A stretch of 40,739 nt of DNA from Clostridia bacterium (GCA_017620115.1 JAFZRB010000053.1:1-40739); one strand, 5' to 3'. Numbered from the stretch's first letter, positions 15,406-24,080 are shown. Notes: generated by a model from the letters alone, not told the origin. Program-made: numbers and translations.

Positions 15406-16044
15406 ATGCGCTTTCTCTGGCTGCTTCTGCCCATCGCCATGGCCGCGCTGCGGCTGAAGACGAAAAAGTATATCTTCAGCGCGCTGGTCACGCTGACCTG
15501 CGCCGCCATCATTCCCTTCGGGAACGGATTCATGCTGCTCGGGCTGCTCCTGTCCGTGATCGGCGACTACCTGCTGGCGCATCAGAAGGGCCATCCGAAC
15601 CGCTTTCTCTTCGGCGTGGCTTTCTTCGCGCTGGCGCATCTGGCGTTCATCCTTCACGCCGGAACCAGCGTATTATGGTATCGCCATTTCTCGTTCCGCC
15701 CGCCCGCGCTTTTCTTTGCGCTCGCGCTGGCGGCGCTGTACGCCGTGTATCTGACGCGCCGCATCCTGCCCGGCCAGCCCGCCGCCATGAAGATCGCGCT
15801 AAGCGGCTACGCGCTCGTGAGCCTCGCGGGACTGTATTTCGCGCTGAGCATGCAGACGCCCGGCGCGCTGGAGTACTGGCTGTACGTCGCCGGCATCGCC
15901 GCCATCGTCTTTTCCGACACCATGATCGCCGAGGCGGAATTCGCCGGACGCCGCGAGGCGCATAAGCTCATCCTGCCAACCTATTACCTCTGCCACATCC
16001 TGCTGGCGGCCAGCCTGATCGCGTGCCGGTATAGCATGCCATGA
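15406..16044 (+). CDS. YhhN/TMEM86-family membrane protein
   Basis: A 212-residue integral membrane protein with about seven to eight hydrophobic helices. It shows LLLSVIGDYLLAHQK and, near the end, IVFSDTMIAEAEFAG, the aspartate-containing motifs of the YhhN family, whose animal members are lysoplasmalogenases. AAGGAG lies before the ATG, 4 bases after the previous stop. The bacterial role is unproved. It ends the alpha-galactosidase gene string. Confidence 0.85.
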   Translation: MRFLWLLLPIAMAALRLKTKKYIFSALVTLTCAAIIPFGNGFMLLGLLLSVIGDYLLAHQKGHPNRFLFGVAFFALAHLAFILHAGTSVLWYRHFSFRPPALFFALALAALYAVYLTRRILPGQPAAMKIALSGYALVSLAGLYFALSMQTPGALEYWLYVAGIAAIVFSDTMIAEAEFAGRREAHKLILPTYYLCHILLAASLIACRYSMP

Positions 16045-16045
16045 G

Positions 16046-16076
16046 AAAACGCCCGCGGAGCCGTTCCGCGGGCGCT
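16046..16076. terminator. Bidirectional terminator between YhhN and MATE genes
   Basis: A 10-base perfect stem CGCCCGCGGA/TCCGCGGGCG (16050-16059, 16065-16074), flanked by AAAA on the left and CTTTCC on the right. It lies between two converging genes, and the minus-strand side has the better T-run. Confidence 0.8.
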
Positions 16077-16083
16077 TTCCGTA

Positions 16084-17478
16084 TCACACGTCGTCGCGCG
16101 TGATGTTTTTAAGCCATGTGAATTTGAAATAGTGCCGTATGATGACGGGCATCTTGACGAACTCGTCAAGACAAAGTATGAAATACACCCACATCGGCGG
16201 CAGCTTCAGCACGAACGCGCTGAAAAAGCCGATCGGCACGGCGTAAGCCCACATGGAGAACAGATCCGTAAAGAGGCCGAACTTCACGTCGCCGCCCGCG
16301 CGGTAAATACCGCAGATGAGCATGGTATTCACAGACTGGCCCAGCGCATAGTAGCTCGAGATAAACAGCATGATGCTGAAATATCCTCTCGCCTCGTCGG
16401 ACAGCTTGAAGTAACCGCTGCCCGTAAGCTGCAGGAGCAGGGGGCGCGTCGCCAGTATGATCAGCCCGCCGACGATGGCTGTATACGCGCTCAGGCGCGC
16501 AAGGCGTCCGGCATAGCGCCGGGCGTCTTCCAGCCGGTTGTCGCCCATGGCCTTGCCGAGGATGATGGCGGCGCTGCTCGAACAGCCGAAGCACACCACC
16601 GTGGCCAGACTGCGCACCGTGGCGTTGAGCGAATTGGCCGCCACCACGTCGCTGGAAAGATGCCCCAGGATCACCGAATACATGGTGAACGCCATGCCCC
16701 ATATCATGTCGTTGGCCATGGAAGGCAGCGCGTATTTGAGAAAATCCCGCGTCAGCGCGGCGTAACGCGCGAAGAAATCGCCGATGCGCAGACGGACCCT
16801 CCTGCACAGCCTGCTGTCGATCACACAGACGACCAGCTCGATCGCGCGCGTGATGGAAGTCGCCAGCGCCACGCCCACGATGCCCAGTTCGGGGAAAAAG
16901 CCCAGTCCGAAGATGAAGCAGGCGTTCAGCAGCACGTTGAGCGCCACCGCCGCGCCGTGAACCGCCGCGCTCATCACCACGCGCTCCACGCTGCGCATCG
17001 AGCACAGATAGATCGAGCAGAAGCCGTTGAACACGTAAGCGGCGCCTATCGCGCGCAGATACTGGCAGCCCGCGTCGATGAGCGCTTCATCCGCGGTGAA
17101 TATGCGCATGAGCCAGGCCGGCGCCAGCCAAGCGGCCAGCGCGAACGCCAAAGAGATGACGATGGTCATGCGGATCGCGATGGCCATGACCTTCTCGATG
17201 GTGCGCGTGTCGCCCTTGCCCCAGTACTGCGAGCACATCACCGCGGCGCCGCCCGACAGCCCGTAGAAGATCATCGAGAGCACAAACTGCACCTGGCCCG
17301 CCAGCGAAGAGGCCGACAGCGCCGTCTGGCTGACGAAGCTGAGCATCACCACGTCCGCCGCGTTGACGGCGGAATCCATCAGATTCTGCAGCACGATGGG
17401 CAGCGTGAGCCGCAGCGTCATCCTGTAAAAGCCGCGCCGTTCGAGCTTTCTGTCCTGCGCCGCCGCGATATCGTTCAT
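16084..17478 (-). CDS. MATE-family multidrug/metabolite exporter
   Basis: A 464-residue transporter with about twelve membrane helices. N-terminal LPIVLQNLMDSAVNAADVVML and LSGGAAVMCSQYWGKGD fit the MATE fold, with the second half repeating the pattern (LATVVCFGCSSSAAIILGKAMGDN). It would use an Na+ or H+ gradient to export small compounds. The start is the ATG of MNDIAAAQ with AAAGGA upstream. It follows pyridoxal kinase by 13 bases in one operon with lrp and the aminotransferase, so the exported compound could be an amino-acid-like product. Confidence 0.92.
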   Translation of the reverse strand: MNDIAAAQDRKLERRGFYRMTLRLTLPIVLQNLMDSAVNAADVVMLSFVSQTALSASSLAGQVQFVLSMIFYGLSGGAAVMCSQYWGKGDTRTIEKVMAIAIRMTIVISLAFALAAWLAPAWLMRIFTADEALIDAGCQYLRAIGAAYVFNGFCSIYLCSMRSVERVVMSAAVHGAAVALNVLLNACFIFGLGFFPELGIVGVALATSITRAIELVVCVIDSRLCRRVRLRIGDFFARYAALTRDFLKYALPSMANDMIWGMAFTMYSVILGHLSSDVVAANSLNATVRSLATVVCFGCSSSAAIILGKAMGDNRLEDARRYAGRLARLSAYTAIVGGLIILATRPLLLQLTGSGYFKLSDEARGYFSIMLFISSYYALGQSVNTMLICGIYRAGGDVKFGLFTDLFSMWAYAVPIGFFSAFVLKLPPMWVYFILCLDEFVKMPVIIRHYFKFTWLKNITRDDV

Positions 17479-17491
17479 GAAAACCGTCCTT

Positions 17492-18397
17492 TCAGAGCGT
17501 CGTGGGCATCGGCACAAAGCGGGGCGCTTCCTCCGCGTCCTCCGCCGCCGCGAGGCTGAGCAGCGCCGCCTCCAGCTGGACGCCGAAACGCGGATCGGCG
17601 CCGCTCGCCACGCTGGCCTCGATCACGCGCCGCACAAAGCCGCCCGCCTGCCGCACGGCGTCCTTCATATTCGCGCCGCGCAGCAGCGCGCCGGTGAGCA
17701 CGGAGGTGAACAGGTCGCCCGTGCCGTGATACGCCGCGCCCACGCGGCGGTACGGGCACACCCAAAAGCCCGCTTCGCCCCTGGCTCGGCAGACGTTGGC
17801 GTGCTCTCCGTCCGCCAGGACGGCGCTGGTAATCACCACGTTTTCCGCCGAAAAGCCGTTCAGCAGCGCGAAAAGCGCCGCGTCGCTCATGGGGCCGTCG
17901 GAGCAGGATTCGTTCAGCATCAGCGCCGCTTCGGTCACGTTGGGCGTGATCACGTCGGCCTCGTCGCACAGCCGCTTCATGGCCTTCGGCATATCCGCCG
18001 GCACGCCGCTGTACAGCCGGCCGTTATCCGCCATCGCGGGATCGACCACGGCCAACGCGCTGTGAGCGGCGCGCTGCCAGGCGATGATCTCCTTCACCAG
18101 ATCGACCTGGCCCGTGTCGGCCAGATACCCGCTGTAGACCGCGTCCGCCGAGACACCCAGCTTCTTCCAGTGGGCCAGGCAGGCGGGCATGAATTCGTCC
18201 AGGCGCTGCACGGCGACGTCTGAAAAGCCCGTGTGGGCGCTCAGGATCGCCGTGGGCAGCGGCAGGGGCTGCACGCCCATCGCCGCCAGCGTGGGAATGA
18301 CCAGCGTCAGGGCGCACCGGCCAAAGCACGACAGATCGTGGACGGCGATGACGCTCTTTACGGGCAGGATTCCGGGATCGGTTTGTTTGTTATCCAT
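17492..18397 (-). CDS. pdxK: Pyridoxal/pyridoxamine kinase
   Basis: About 301 residues, ribokinase superfamily, PdxK/PdxY group. Seen are SVIAVHDLSCFGRCALTLVIP (substrate site at the N terminus), VVDPAMADNGRLYSG, VITPNVTEAALML and the anion-hole motif GTGDLFTS with the catalytic Asp. It phosphorylates vitamin B6 vitamers to make PLP. The start is ATG or the TTG just before it. It lies 20 bases after the PLP-dependent aminotransferase, which would use its product. Confidence 0.92.
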   Translation of the reverse strand: MDNKQTDPGILPVKSVIAVHDLSCFGRCALTLVIPTLAAMGVQPLPLPTAILSAHTGFSDVAVQRLDEFMPACLAHWKKLGVSADAVYSGYLADTGQVDLVKEIIAWQRAAHSALAVVDPAMADNGRLYSGVPADMPKAMKRLCDEADVITPNVTEAALMLNESCSDGPMSDAALFALLNGFSAENVVITSAVLADGEHANVCRARGEAGFWVCPYRRVGAAYHGTGDLFTSVLTGALLRGANMKDAVRQAGGFVRRVIEASVASGADPRFGVQLEAALLSLAAAEDAEEAPRFVPMPTTL

Positions 18398-18417
18398 CAA
18401 AATTACGCTTTCCTATA

Positions 18418-19602
18418 CTACTTTCTGAGCGATTCAACAAACGCCCGCATTCTTGCCATGGCCTCGATCACCTTGTCGGTGGCTGTGGCGTAGGAACGGC
18501 GCACATAGCCCTCGCCCGATTCGCCGAAGGCCGTGCCCGGCACGCAGGCCACCTTCTGCTCCCGGAGCAGCCGTTCGGCAAATTCCTGCGAGCTGAGGCC
18601 GGTGCTCCTGACGCAGGGAAAGGTGTAAAACGCGCCGCGCGGTTCAAAGCAGCTGAGGCCCATCTTCCGATAGGCGTCCAGCATGATGCGGCGGCGGCGG
18701 TCGTAGGTGCGCACCATCTCGCGCACATAGGCGTAGCCGGTCTCGCGGCCCACCTTCAGCGCCTCGAGCGCGGCGTACTGCCCCGCCGTAGGCGCGCACA
18801 GGATCGTGTACTGGTGCATTTTCAGCATCACGCGCAGGATCTCGGCGGGGGCGCAGGCGTAGCCCATGCGCCAGCCGGTCATGGCGAACGCCTTCGAAAA
18901 GCCGTTCAGCGTGATCGTGCGCTCCCGCATGCCGTCGATGGAGGCAAAGCTCACGTGCTTTTTGCCCTCATAGGTCAGCTCGGCGTAAATCTCGTCTGAA
19001 ATGACGATGATGTCCGTGCCCCGCAGCACGTCGGCCAGCGCCTCCAGATGCGTCCGCTCCATGATCGCGCCCGTGGGATTGTTGGGATACGGCAGGATCA
19101 GCGCCTTCGTGCGCGGCGTGATGGCCGCCCGCAGCGCCTCCGCCGTGAGGCGGAACTCATCCTCCTCGCGCGTGACGACGGGCCTGGGCACGCCGCCGGC
19201 GAAGATGACGCCCGGACTGTAGGACACGTAGCTCGGGTCGGGCATGAGCACCTCGTCGCCCGGCTCGATGAGCGCGCGCAGCGCCAGGTCGATGCCCTCG
19301 CTGGCGCCTACCGTCATGAATATTTCCGTCTTGGGATCATAGCGCACGCCGAAGCGCTCTTCACGGTAATCGCAGGCGGCTTCGCGCAGTTCGATCAGGC
19401 CGGCGTTCGCCGTGTAGTGCGTGCGGCCCTGCCGCATGGAATAGATGGCGGCGTCGTTTACGATCCACTGGCTGGTGAAATCCGGTTCGCCGACGCCCAG
19501 CGAAATGGCGTCCTTCATCGAACTGACCACGTCGAAGAACTTGCGGATGCCTGAAGGGGGGACGTCCTTGATGCGCCGGCACAGGATCCTGTCGTAATTC
19601 AT
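18418..19602 (-). CDS. PLP-dependent aminotransferase, class I/II
   Basis: A 394-residue fold-type I aminotransferase. SLGVGEPDFTS, HYTANAGLIELREA, PYPNNPTGA, ISDEIYAELTY (Asp and Tyr for PLP) and NGFSKAFAMTGWRMGY (PLP lysine) are all present, with the C-terminal substrate arginine in RRSYATA. Members act on aromatic amino acids, aspartate or alanine; the exact substrate cannot be read. The start overlaps the lrp stop as ATGA. Pairing with an Lrp regulator suggests control by an amino acid. Confidence 0.94.
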   Translation of the reverse strand: MNYDRILCRRIKDVPPSGIRKFFDVVSSMKDAISLGVGEPDFTSQWIVNDAAIYSMRQGRTHYTANAGLIELREAACDYREERFGVRYDPKTEIFMTVGASEGIDLALRALIEPGDEVLMPDPSYVSYSPGVIFAGGVPRPVVTREEDEFRLTAEALRAAITPRTKALILPYPNNPTGAIMERTHLEALADVLRGTDIIVISDEIYAELTYEGKKHVSFASIDGMRERTITLNGFSKAFAMTGWRMGYACAPAEILRVMLKMHQYTILCAPTAGQYAALEALKVGRETGYAYVREMVRTYDRRRRIMLDAYRKMGLSCFEPRGAFYTFPCVRSTGLSSQEFAERLLREQKVACVPGTAFGESGEGYVRRSYATATDKVIEAMARMRAFVESLRK

Positions 19603-20093
19603 GGCGAGACCACCAGTCTTTCATCCTTCCTGCGCTCCTCGAAAATCACGCCTTCGAGCTTGTATTTTTTGAGCACGAAGTGCGTGGCCGTCGACAGCAC
19701 ATGGTCGAGCGTGGAGAGTTTTTCCGCCACGAACAGCGCCAGCTGTTTCATGCTGGACGCCTTCACCGTGACCATCAGATCGTACGCGCCGCTCATCAGG
19801 TAGACGGAAGACACCTCGTCGAAGCGATAGATTTCCTCCGCGATGGCGTCGAAGCCCTCGTCGCGCTGCGGCGTGACGCGCACCTCGATGACCGCCTCCA
19901 CCTGATCGACGTCCACGCGATCCCAGTTGATCATGGCGGGATATTTCAGGATGATTTTCTGAGCTTCGAGGCTGCGGATCACGGCCGTGACCTCCTCCTC
20001 GCTGTGCCCGGTCATCACGGCGATCTGAGCGGGCGAGGTGCGCGAATCGTTGTACAGGATTTCGAGGATCGAGAGTTCAAGATCACGAATCAT
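19599..20093 (-). CDS. Lrp/AsnC-family regulator
   Basis: A 164-residue regulator: N-terminal helix-turn-helix (MIRDLELSILEILYNDSRTS, then MTGHSEEEVTAVIRSLEA) and a C-terminal RAM ligand domain (VIEVRVTPQRDEGFD, VYLMSGAYDLMVTVKA). The start at MIRDLEL has AAGGAGG about 10 bases upstream; the longer frame runs back across the promoter and is not used. It is first in the lrp-aminotransferase-pdxK-MATE unit and probably regulates it, with an amino acid as ligand. Confidence 0.93.
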   Translation of the reverse strand: MIRDLELSILEILYNDSRTSPAQIAVMTGHSEEEVTAVIRSLEAQKIILKYPAMINWDRVDVDQVEAVIEVRVTPQRDEGFDAIAEEIYRFDEVSSVYLMSGAYDLMVTVKASSMKQLALFVAEKLSTLDHVLSTATHFVLKKYKLEGVIFEERRKDERLVVSP

Positions 20094-20140
20094 ATCTGAC
20101 GGCCTCCTTACTATGAGCCGGGAATGCCGGGCGCGCCTGT

Positions 20141-20166
20141 GAGCCATTCCCCTGCGGTAATGGCTC
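20141..20166 (-). promoter_or_regulatory. Inverted repeat over lrp transcription start, possible operator
   Basis: GAGCCATT (20141-20148) and AATGGCTC (20159-20166) are perfect 8-base arms 10 bases apart, lying just after the -10 box. A related copy ATGAGCC...GAATG occurs at 20113-20126. The position suits autorepression by the Lrp-type protein. Confidence 0.6.
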
Positions 20167-20168
20167 AT

Positions 20169-20197
20169 ATTATAGATGAAGTTGCGCGGCGGGTCAA
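20169..20197 (-). promoter_or_regulatory. Promoter of the lrp operon
   Basis: On the minus strand TTGACC (20192-20197), 17-base spacer, TATAAT (20169-20174). It would drive four genes down to the MATE gene. Confidence 0.88.
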
Positions 20198-20230
20198 CGA
20201 AGGTTTGGGAAAATATCGGTGTTCGGACAG

Positions 20231-20254
20231 AAAAAGCCGGATCGTTCCGGCTTT
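20231..20254 (-). terminator. Terminator after the MazG-like gene
   Basis: Minus strand AAAGCCGG/CCGGCTTT stem (20233-20240, 20247-20254) running into TTTTTC, about 20 bases after the stop. Confidence 0.88.
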
Positions 20255-20273
20255 CCGTAAGAGGCGATCCCGC

Positions 20274-20630
20274 TTATTTTTCAAGATAGCGCGCGTGCTC
20301 GCCCACGAAATCGCGCTTGAGATTGCGGTCGGCCTTGGCGCGGTAGGCCTTCTCGAATTCCTCCGCCGTGACGCCGCAGCACAGCATCACATCGGTCAGG
20401 TACATGAACACGTCCGCCATTTCCTCGCAGAAATGCGCGCGCACGTTTTCATCCGCCACGACCGCCTCCGCGCCGCGCTTCTTGAGGATGGCCGATACCT
20501 CCCCGATCTCCTCCACCGCGTAGAGCAGGTGGTTTTTTGCCGTATCCGGACAGTCGCCCTCCCACACGCCGCGGTATTTCTCCTGCAGCGCCGTCTGGAT
20601 ATCCATAAGATCCCGGAACGTCAAGCTCAT
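20274..20630 (-). CDS. MazG-like nucleotide pyrophosphohydrolase
   Basis: A 118-residue all-alpha NTP pyrophosphatase of the MazG/dUTPase-like superfamily. LLYAVEEIGEVSAIL supplies the EExxE metal ligands and HFCEEMADVFMYLTDV the ExxD pair. Likely substrates are non-canonical or excess nucleotides. The second ATG (MSLTFRDL) follows GAGGAGG by 9 bases and is preferred. It follows the phosphatase-superfamily gene by 14 bases. Confidence 0.88.
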   Translation of the reverse strand: MSLTFRDLMDIQTALQEKYRGVWEGDCPDTAKNHLLYAVEEIGEVSAILKKRGAEAVVADENVRAHFCEEMADVFMYLTDVMLCCGVTAEEFEKAYRAKADRNLKRDFVGEHARYLEK

Positions 20631-20644
20631 GCCTCTTTTCCTCC

Positions 20645-21445
20645 TCATGCGATCGTGCCGAAGAAATGCAGGATGTTCATGTCCTCGATCTGGCGGCTGC
20701 CATGCGCGCCGTGGCCGTCCATCGTGAGGTGCTGGCCATGGTCGGGCGAATAGGTCAGCAGCGTCCTGTGCTGCCCGCGGCGCCTTTCCATGGTTTCGGC
20801 CAGCCGGTGGAAGCCTTCGGCCTCCAGCGACACGGCGTTGAGGGCTTCCCTGGATTCCGGGCCGTAGGCGTGCGCGGCGTTGTCGTACTCGAAGGTATGG
20901 ATGCTGACCACGTCGTACCTGTCCGACTCGAGCAGCTCGAGCGACTTCTCCTGCACCTCCAGGCCGCTGGCCGCCTCGAAGTAATCGAGCGCGCGGCCCG
21001 CGAAGATGTGCAGGAAGGTCGAGTCAGCCTGCGCCACGATGGCGACCTTTTTGCCCGCGCGCAGCAGCGCGTCGAACAGCGTGTCGCAGTCCAGCCGCGG
21101 GCGCACATAGGTTCGGATGCCATGTCCCTCCGGCTCAAGGCCCGTATACATGGTGGCATGGGCCACGGGCGTCACCGACTCGACCGTGCTGACGAAGGGC
21201 ACGGCCAGCGAGGTGTGCCTGTAAACCGGCGCGAACAGGCCCGTGTACTGCTGCCAGATATACTGTCCAACCGCGTCCGCGTGATACAGCACGGCGCGGT
21301 CCGCCGCGCCGCCGAGGCGCTCGCGCAGCAGGCCGGACAGCCATCCGATCGGCGGCGCATAGGTCTCCGGCAGGGGCAGTTCCATGCAGTCGGCGACGAT
21401 GCCGGCAAAGTGTTTCAGACTGTAGAGGTTATAATGGTCCGCCAT
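20645..21445 (-). CDS. Alkaline-phosphatase-superfamily phosphodiesterase
   Basis: A 266-residue cytosolic protein of the type I phosphodiesterase/nucleotide pyrophosphatase clan. AVLYHADAVGQYIW opens the core, ESVTPVAHATMYTGLEPEGHGI is the nucleophile strand, HTFEYDNAAHAYGPES gives metal ligands Asp and His, and YSPDHGQH the second Asp-His pair. GGAGGG precedes the ATG. It shares an operon with a MazG-like pyrophosphatase, so a nucleotide or phosphoester substrate is plausible. Confidence 0.82.
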   Translation of the reverse strand: MADHYNLYSLKHFAGIVADCMELPLPETYAPPIGWLSGLLRERLGGAADRAVLYHADAVGQYIWQQYTGLFAPVYRHTSLAVPFVSTVESVTPVAHATMYTGLEPEGHGIRTYVRPRLDCDTLFDALLRAGKKVAIVAQADSTFLHIFAGRALDYFEAASGLEVQEKSLELLESDRYDVVSIHTFEYDNAAHAYGPESREALNAVSLEAEGFHRLAETMERRRGQHRTLLTYSPDHGQHLTMDGHGAHGSRQIEDMNILHFFGTIA

Positions 21446-21479
21446 GCAGATCCCTCCGTATGATCATTTGCTGGACAGT

Positions 21480-21508
21480 ATTATAGCACAAACCGGACGC
21501 GTATGCAA
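21480..21508 (-). promoter_or_regulatory. Promoter of the phosphatase-mazG operon
   Basis: Minus strand TTGCAT (21503-21508), 17-base spacer, TATAAT (21480-21485), about 40 bases before the start. Confidence 0.8.
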
Positions 21509-21510
21509 AG

Positions 21511-21551
21511 CAAAAAGGCCGCCCCGGCTTCAAAGACGCGCGAGGCAGCCT
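21511..21551 (-). terminator. Terminator after the ABC transporter operon
   Basis: Minus strand AGGCTGCCTC pairs with GGGGCGGCCT (two G-U pairs; 21542-21551 with 21516-21525), followed by TTTTTG. It lies 60 bases past the substrate-binding-protein stop. Confidence 0.75.
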
Positions 21552-21611
21552 CTTTTCGTTTTTCGCCCCCGGCGATAACAGCCGCGTTTTCGGATTGTTT
21601 TTGAATCCCGC

Positions 21612-22412
21612 TTATTCCGCTTCCGGCGCGACGGTGATGTCGATGCCGAAATACTTCTCGGAAATGGCGGTGAGGGTTCCGTCCTCGCGCAGGGCTTCGA
21701 TGGCGTCGTTCAGCGCGGCCAGCAGCGCGGCGTTGTCCTCGCCCTTGAGAAGCGGGAAGGCCACGAGGCTGGGCTCCGCGCTGATGGCGGCGATTTTCAG
21801 ATTGGCGTCGGGATGCTCCTTCATGAAATCGTAGAAGGACAGTTCGGCGTTCAGCGTGGCGTCGACGCGGCCGTTGAGCACTTCCTCCATCGTCTGAGCC
21901 AGGGTGCTCACCAGGCGGGTGTCCGCGCCGTAGGAAGATGCGATCTGCTCGTAGGTGCTGCCGCCGGAATTGGCCGTCACGCGGCCGTTCAGGTCTTCAA
22001 AGGCATTGATGCCGTCGTTGTCGCCGCGCACGATCAGCACGGTGTTCAGATAGGCGTAAGGCGCGGAGAAATCATACTTCTCCTCGCGTTCGGGCGTGAT
22101 CTCGACGCCGTTGGCCATGATGTCGTACATGCCATTGTCGAGGCCCATCAGAAGGCCCTCCCACACGCCTTCGATGAAATCCGGCTCAAGGCCGATCTTT
22201 TCAGCCACGGCGCGCGCGATCTCCACGTCGAAACCGACCAGATCCTCGGTCTCCGCGTCATGATAGGTCCAGGGCGCCCATTCGCCTTCGGTCGCGATGG
22301 TGATGGAACCGCGCGCCTGCAGCTCGGCGAGCCTGTCGCCGTCGGCGAAACCTGCGGCCGCCGTCGTCAGCAGAAGCAGTGCGGTCAGGAGAGAAATAAG
22401 CCTGCGGGTCAT
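21612..22412 (-). CDS. Amino-acid ABC transporter, substrate-binding protein
   Basis: A 266-residue family 3 solute-binding protein. A signal peptide covers about residues 1-23 (RRLISLLTALLLLTTAAAGFA). The mature part has GSITIATEGEWAPWTY, LVGFDVEIARAVAEKIG and the ending LTAISEKYFGIDI, typical of glutamine/polar amino-acid binders. No lipobox cysteine is present, which is unusual for a Gram-positive binding protein. AAAGGAAG precedes the ATG. Last gene of the glnP-Q-H-like unit. Confidence 0.92.
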   Translation of the reverse strand: MTRRLISLLTALLLLTTAAAGFADGDRLAELQARGSITIATEGEWAPWTYHDAETEDLVGFDVEIARAVAEKIGLEPDFIEGVWEGLLMGLDNGMYDIMANGVEITPEREEKYDFSAPYAYLNTVLIVRGDNDGINAFEDLNGRVTANSGGSTYEQIASSYGADTRLVSTLAQTMEEVLNGRVDATLNAELSFYDFMKEHPDANLKIAAISAEPSLVAFPLLKGEDNAALLAALNDAIEALREDGTLTAISEKYFGIDITVAPEAE

Positions 22413-22457
22413 GATTCATCTTCCTTTCATTTCTTTTATCTATCTTTCGGGCGCGCC

Positions 22458-23201
22458 TCAGCGGTTTTCCTCGCTGATCGTGCGCAGGAAAGCGCGGGTT
22501 CGTTCCTCGCGGGGATGCGCGAAGAACTCGCGAGACGGCCCTTCCTCGGCGATGACGCCGTCCTCCATGAAAATCACGTGATTGGATACGTCGCGAGCGA
22601 AACGCATCTCGTGCGTCACCACCAGCATGGTCATGCCCGAGGAAGCCAGGTCGCGCATCACGGCCAGCACCTCGCCTATGAGCTCGGGATCGAGCGCCGA
22701 GGTGGGCTCGTCGAAATAGATGATATCCGGCCGGGTGGCCATGGCCCGCGCGATCGCCACGCGCTGCTGCTGGCCGCCGGACAGCTGGCTCGGATAGTGG
22801 CTGGCGCGATCCTCGAGCCCAACCTGCCTGAGCGCCGCCATGGCGACGCCGTTCGCCTCGTCCTTCTTCATCCGGCGCGCGACGATCAGGCCCTCCGTCA
22901 CGTTCTGCAGCGCCGTTTTGTTGCTGAAGAGGTTGAAATTCTGGAACACGAAACCCGTGCGCATGCGGATGGAAGCGATATCTTTCTTCGACATGCGGCC
23001 CAGGTCATAGCTGCGGTTCTCGAAAACCAGCTCGCCTTCGTCGGCCTTTTCCAGAAAATTAAGGCAGCGCAGGAGCGTGGTCTTGCCCGATCCGCTCGGC
23101 CCGATGACGGCGGTCACATCGCCGCGGTTGACTCTGAGCGAAAGATCCCTGAGCACCGTGAGCGCGCCGAACGACTTTTTCAGATGCCTGACCTCAAGCA
23201 T
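22458..23201 (-). CDS. Amino-acid ABC transporter, ATPase
   Basis: A 247-residue ATPase of the polar amino-acid uptake class: Walker A GPSGSGKTT, Q-loop FVFQNFNLF, signature LSGGQQQR, Walker B IIYFDEPTSALD and the switch His in VVTHEM. AAAGGAGG precedes the ATG; the start overlaps the permease stop by 8 bases. It energises the permease. Confidence 0.95.
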   Translation of the reverse strand: MLEVRHLKKSFGALTVLRDLSLRVNRGDVTAVIGPSGSGKTTLLRCLNFLEKADEGELVFENRSYDLGRMSKKDIASIRMRTGFVFQNFNLFSNKTALQNVTEGLIVARRMKKDEANGVAMAALRQVGLEDRASHYPSQLSGGQQQRVAIARAMATRPDIIYFDEPTSALDPELIGEVLAVMRDLASSGMTMLVVTHEMRFARDVSNHVIFMEDGVIAEEGPSREFFAHPREERTRAFLRTISEENR

Positions 23202-23877
23202 GGCGCGCCTCCTTTACGCCGTAGGCGCTCAGCTTCTTTTCGCCGGCGCGCTGCAGCCAGGTCAGCAGCGTCGAGAAGATGAGGTAAATCAGCGCCACCT
23301 CGAGGTAGAGCGCCAGCGGCTCGTAGGTGCGCGCCACCACGCGCTGCGTGGCCATGAACATCTCCGTCACCGTAATGTTCGCGGCCAGCGACGTGTCCTT
23401 CACCATCGAAATGAGCGAGTTGCTCAGCGGCGGGAAGGCCGTGCGCAGCGCCTGCGGCAGCACGATGCGCCGCATCACCTGAACGAAGCTGAGGCCGGCG
23501 CAGTAGCCCGCTTCGATCTGTCCGACCGGCACGGACTCCAGCGCGCCGCGCATGGTTTCCGCGCAATACGCGCCTTCATTGATGGAAAACACCAGAACCG
23601 CCGCCGGAAAGGCGTTCATCACGATACTCACCTTGGGCAGGCCGTAGTATACCACGAACAGCTGCACCAGCAGCGGCGTGCCCCGGATGACCCAGATGTA
23701 AAACCGGGCGAGCTGCGTGAGCACCTTCACATGAGCGAACTGGATCAGCGCCACCACGACGGCGATCACCATAGCCAGCGAAAAGGCGATCACCGTGAGC
23801 GGGATCGTCATCCTGAGGCCGGGCAGCAGAATCTTCGGGAACGAATCGATCAGAATGCCCCACAGTCTTTCCGTCAT
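23194..23877 (-). CDS. Amino-acid ABC transporter, permease
   Basis: A 227-residue permease with five or so helices of the HisM/GlnP class. IRGTPLLVQLFVVYYGLP and the EAA loop EAGYCAGLSFVQVMRRIVLPQAL, which docks to the ATPase, are present. First gene of the operon. A single permease gene suggests a homodimer. Confidence 0.94.
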   Translation of the reverse strand: MTERLWGILIDSFPKILLPGLRMTIPLTVIAFSLAMVIAVVVALIQFAHVKVLTQLARFYIWVIRGTPLLVQLFVVYYGLPKVSIVMNAFPAAVLVFSINEGAYCAETMRGALESVPVGQIEAGYCAGLSFVQVMRRIVLPQALRTAFPPLSNSLISMVKDTSLAANITVTEMFMATQRVVARTYEPLALYLEVALIYLIFSTLLTWLQRAGEKKLSAYGVKEARHA

Positions 23878-23910
23878 ACAGCCATTTCTTCCCTATTATT
23901 GTTTTGTTTG

Positions 23911-23939
23911 AGTGTAGCACAGCCATGCGAAAAAGGCAA
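23911..23939 (-). promoter_or_regulatory. Promoter of the ABC transporter operon
   Basis: Minus strand TTGCCT (23934-23939), 17-base spacer, TACACT (23911-23916), about 35 bases before the permease start. Confidence 0.7.
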
Positions 23940-24026
23940 TGGCCGCAAGCGTAAAATGTGCTGTATTTTGCGGCGGGACGAAGGCGCTTCTGTAAAGTTA
24001 TCAGGCGCAGTTTTTTCACAAAGCCA

Positions 24027-24055
24027 TTGAATTTCTCCGGAAAAAGAGGTATCAT
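24027..24055 (+). promoter_or_regulatory. Promoter of PHP-glpK unit
   Basis: TTGAAT (24027-24032), 17-base spacer, TATCAT (24050-24055), 25 bases before the start codon. Good spacing, moderate hexamers. Confidence 0.75.
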
Positions 24056-24080
24056 ATCACTTACAGGAGGTGTTTTTGTT

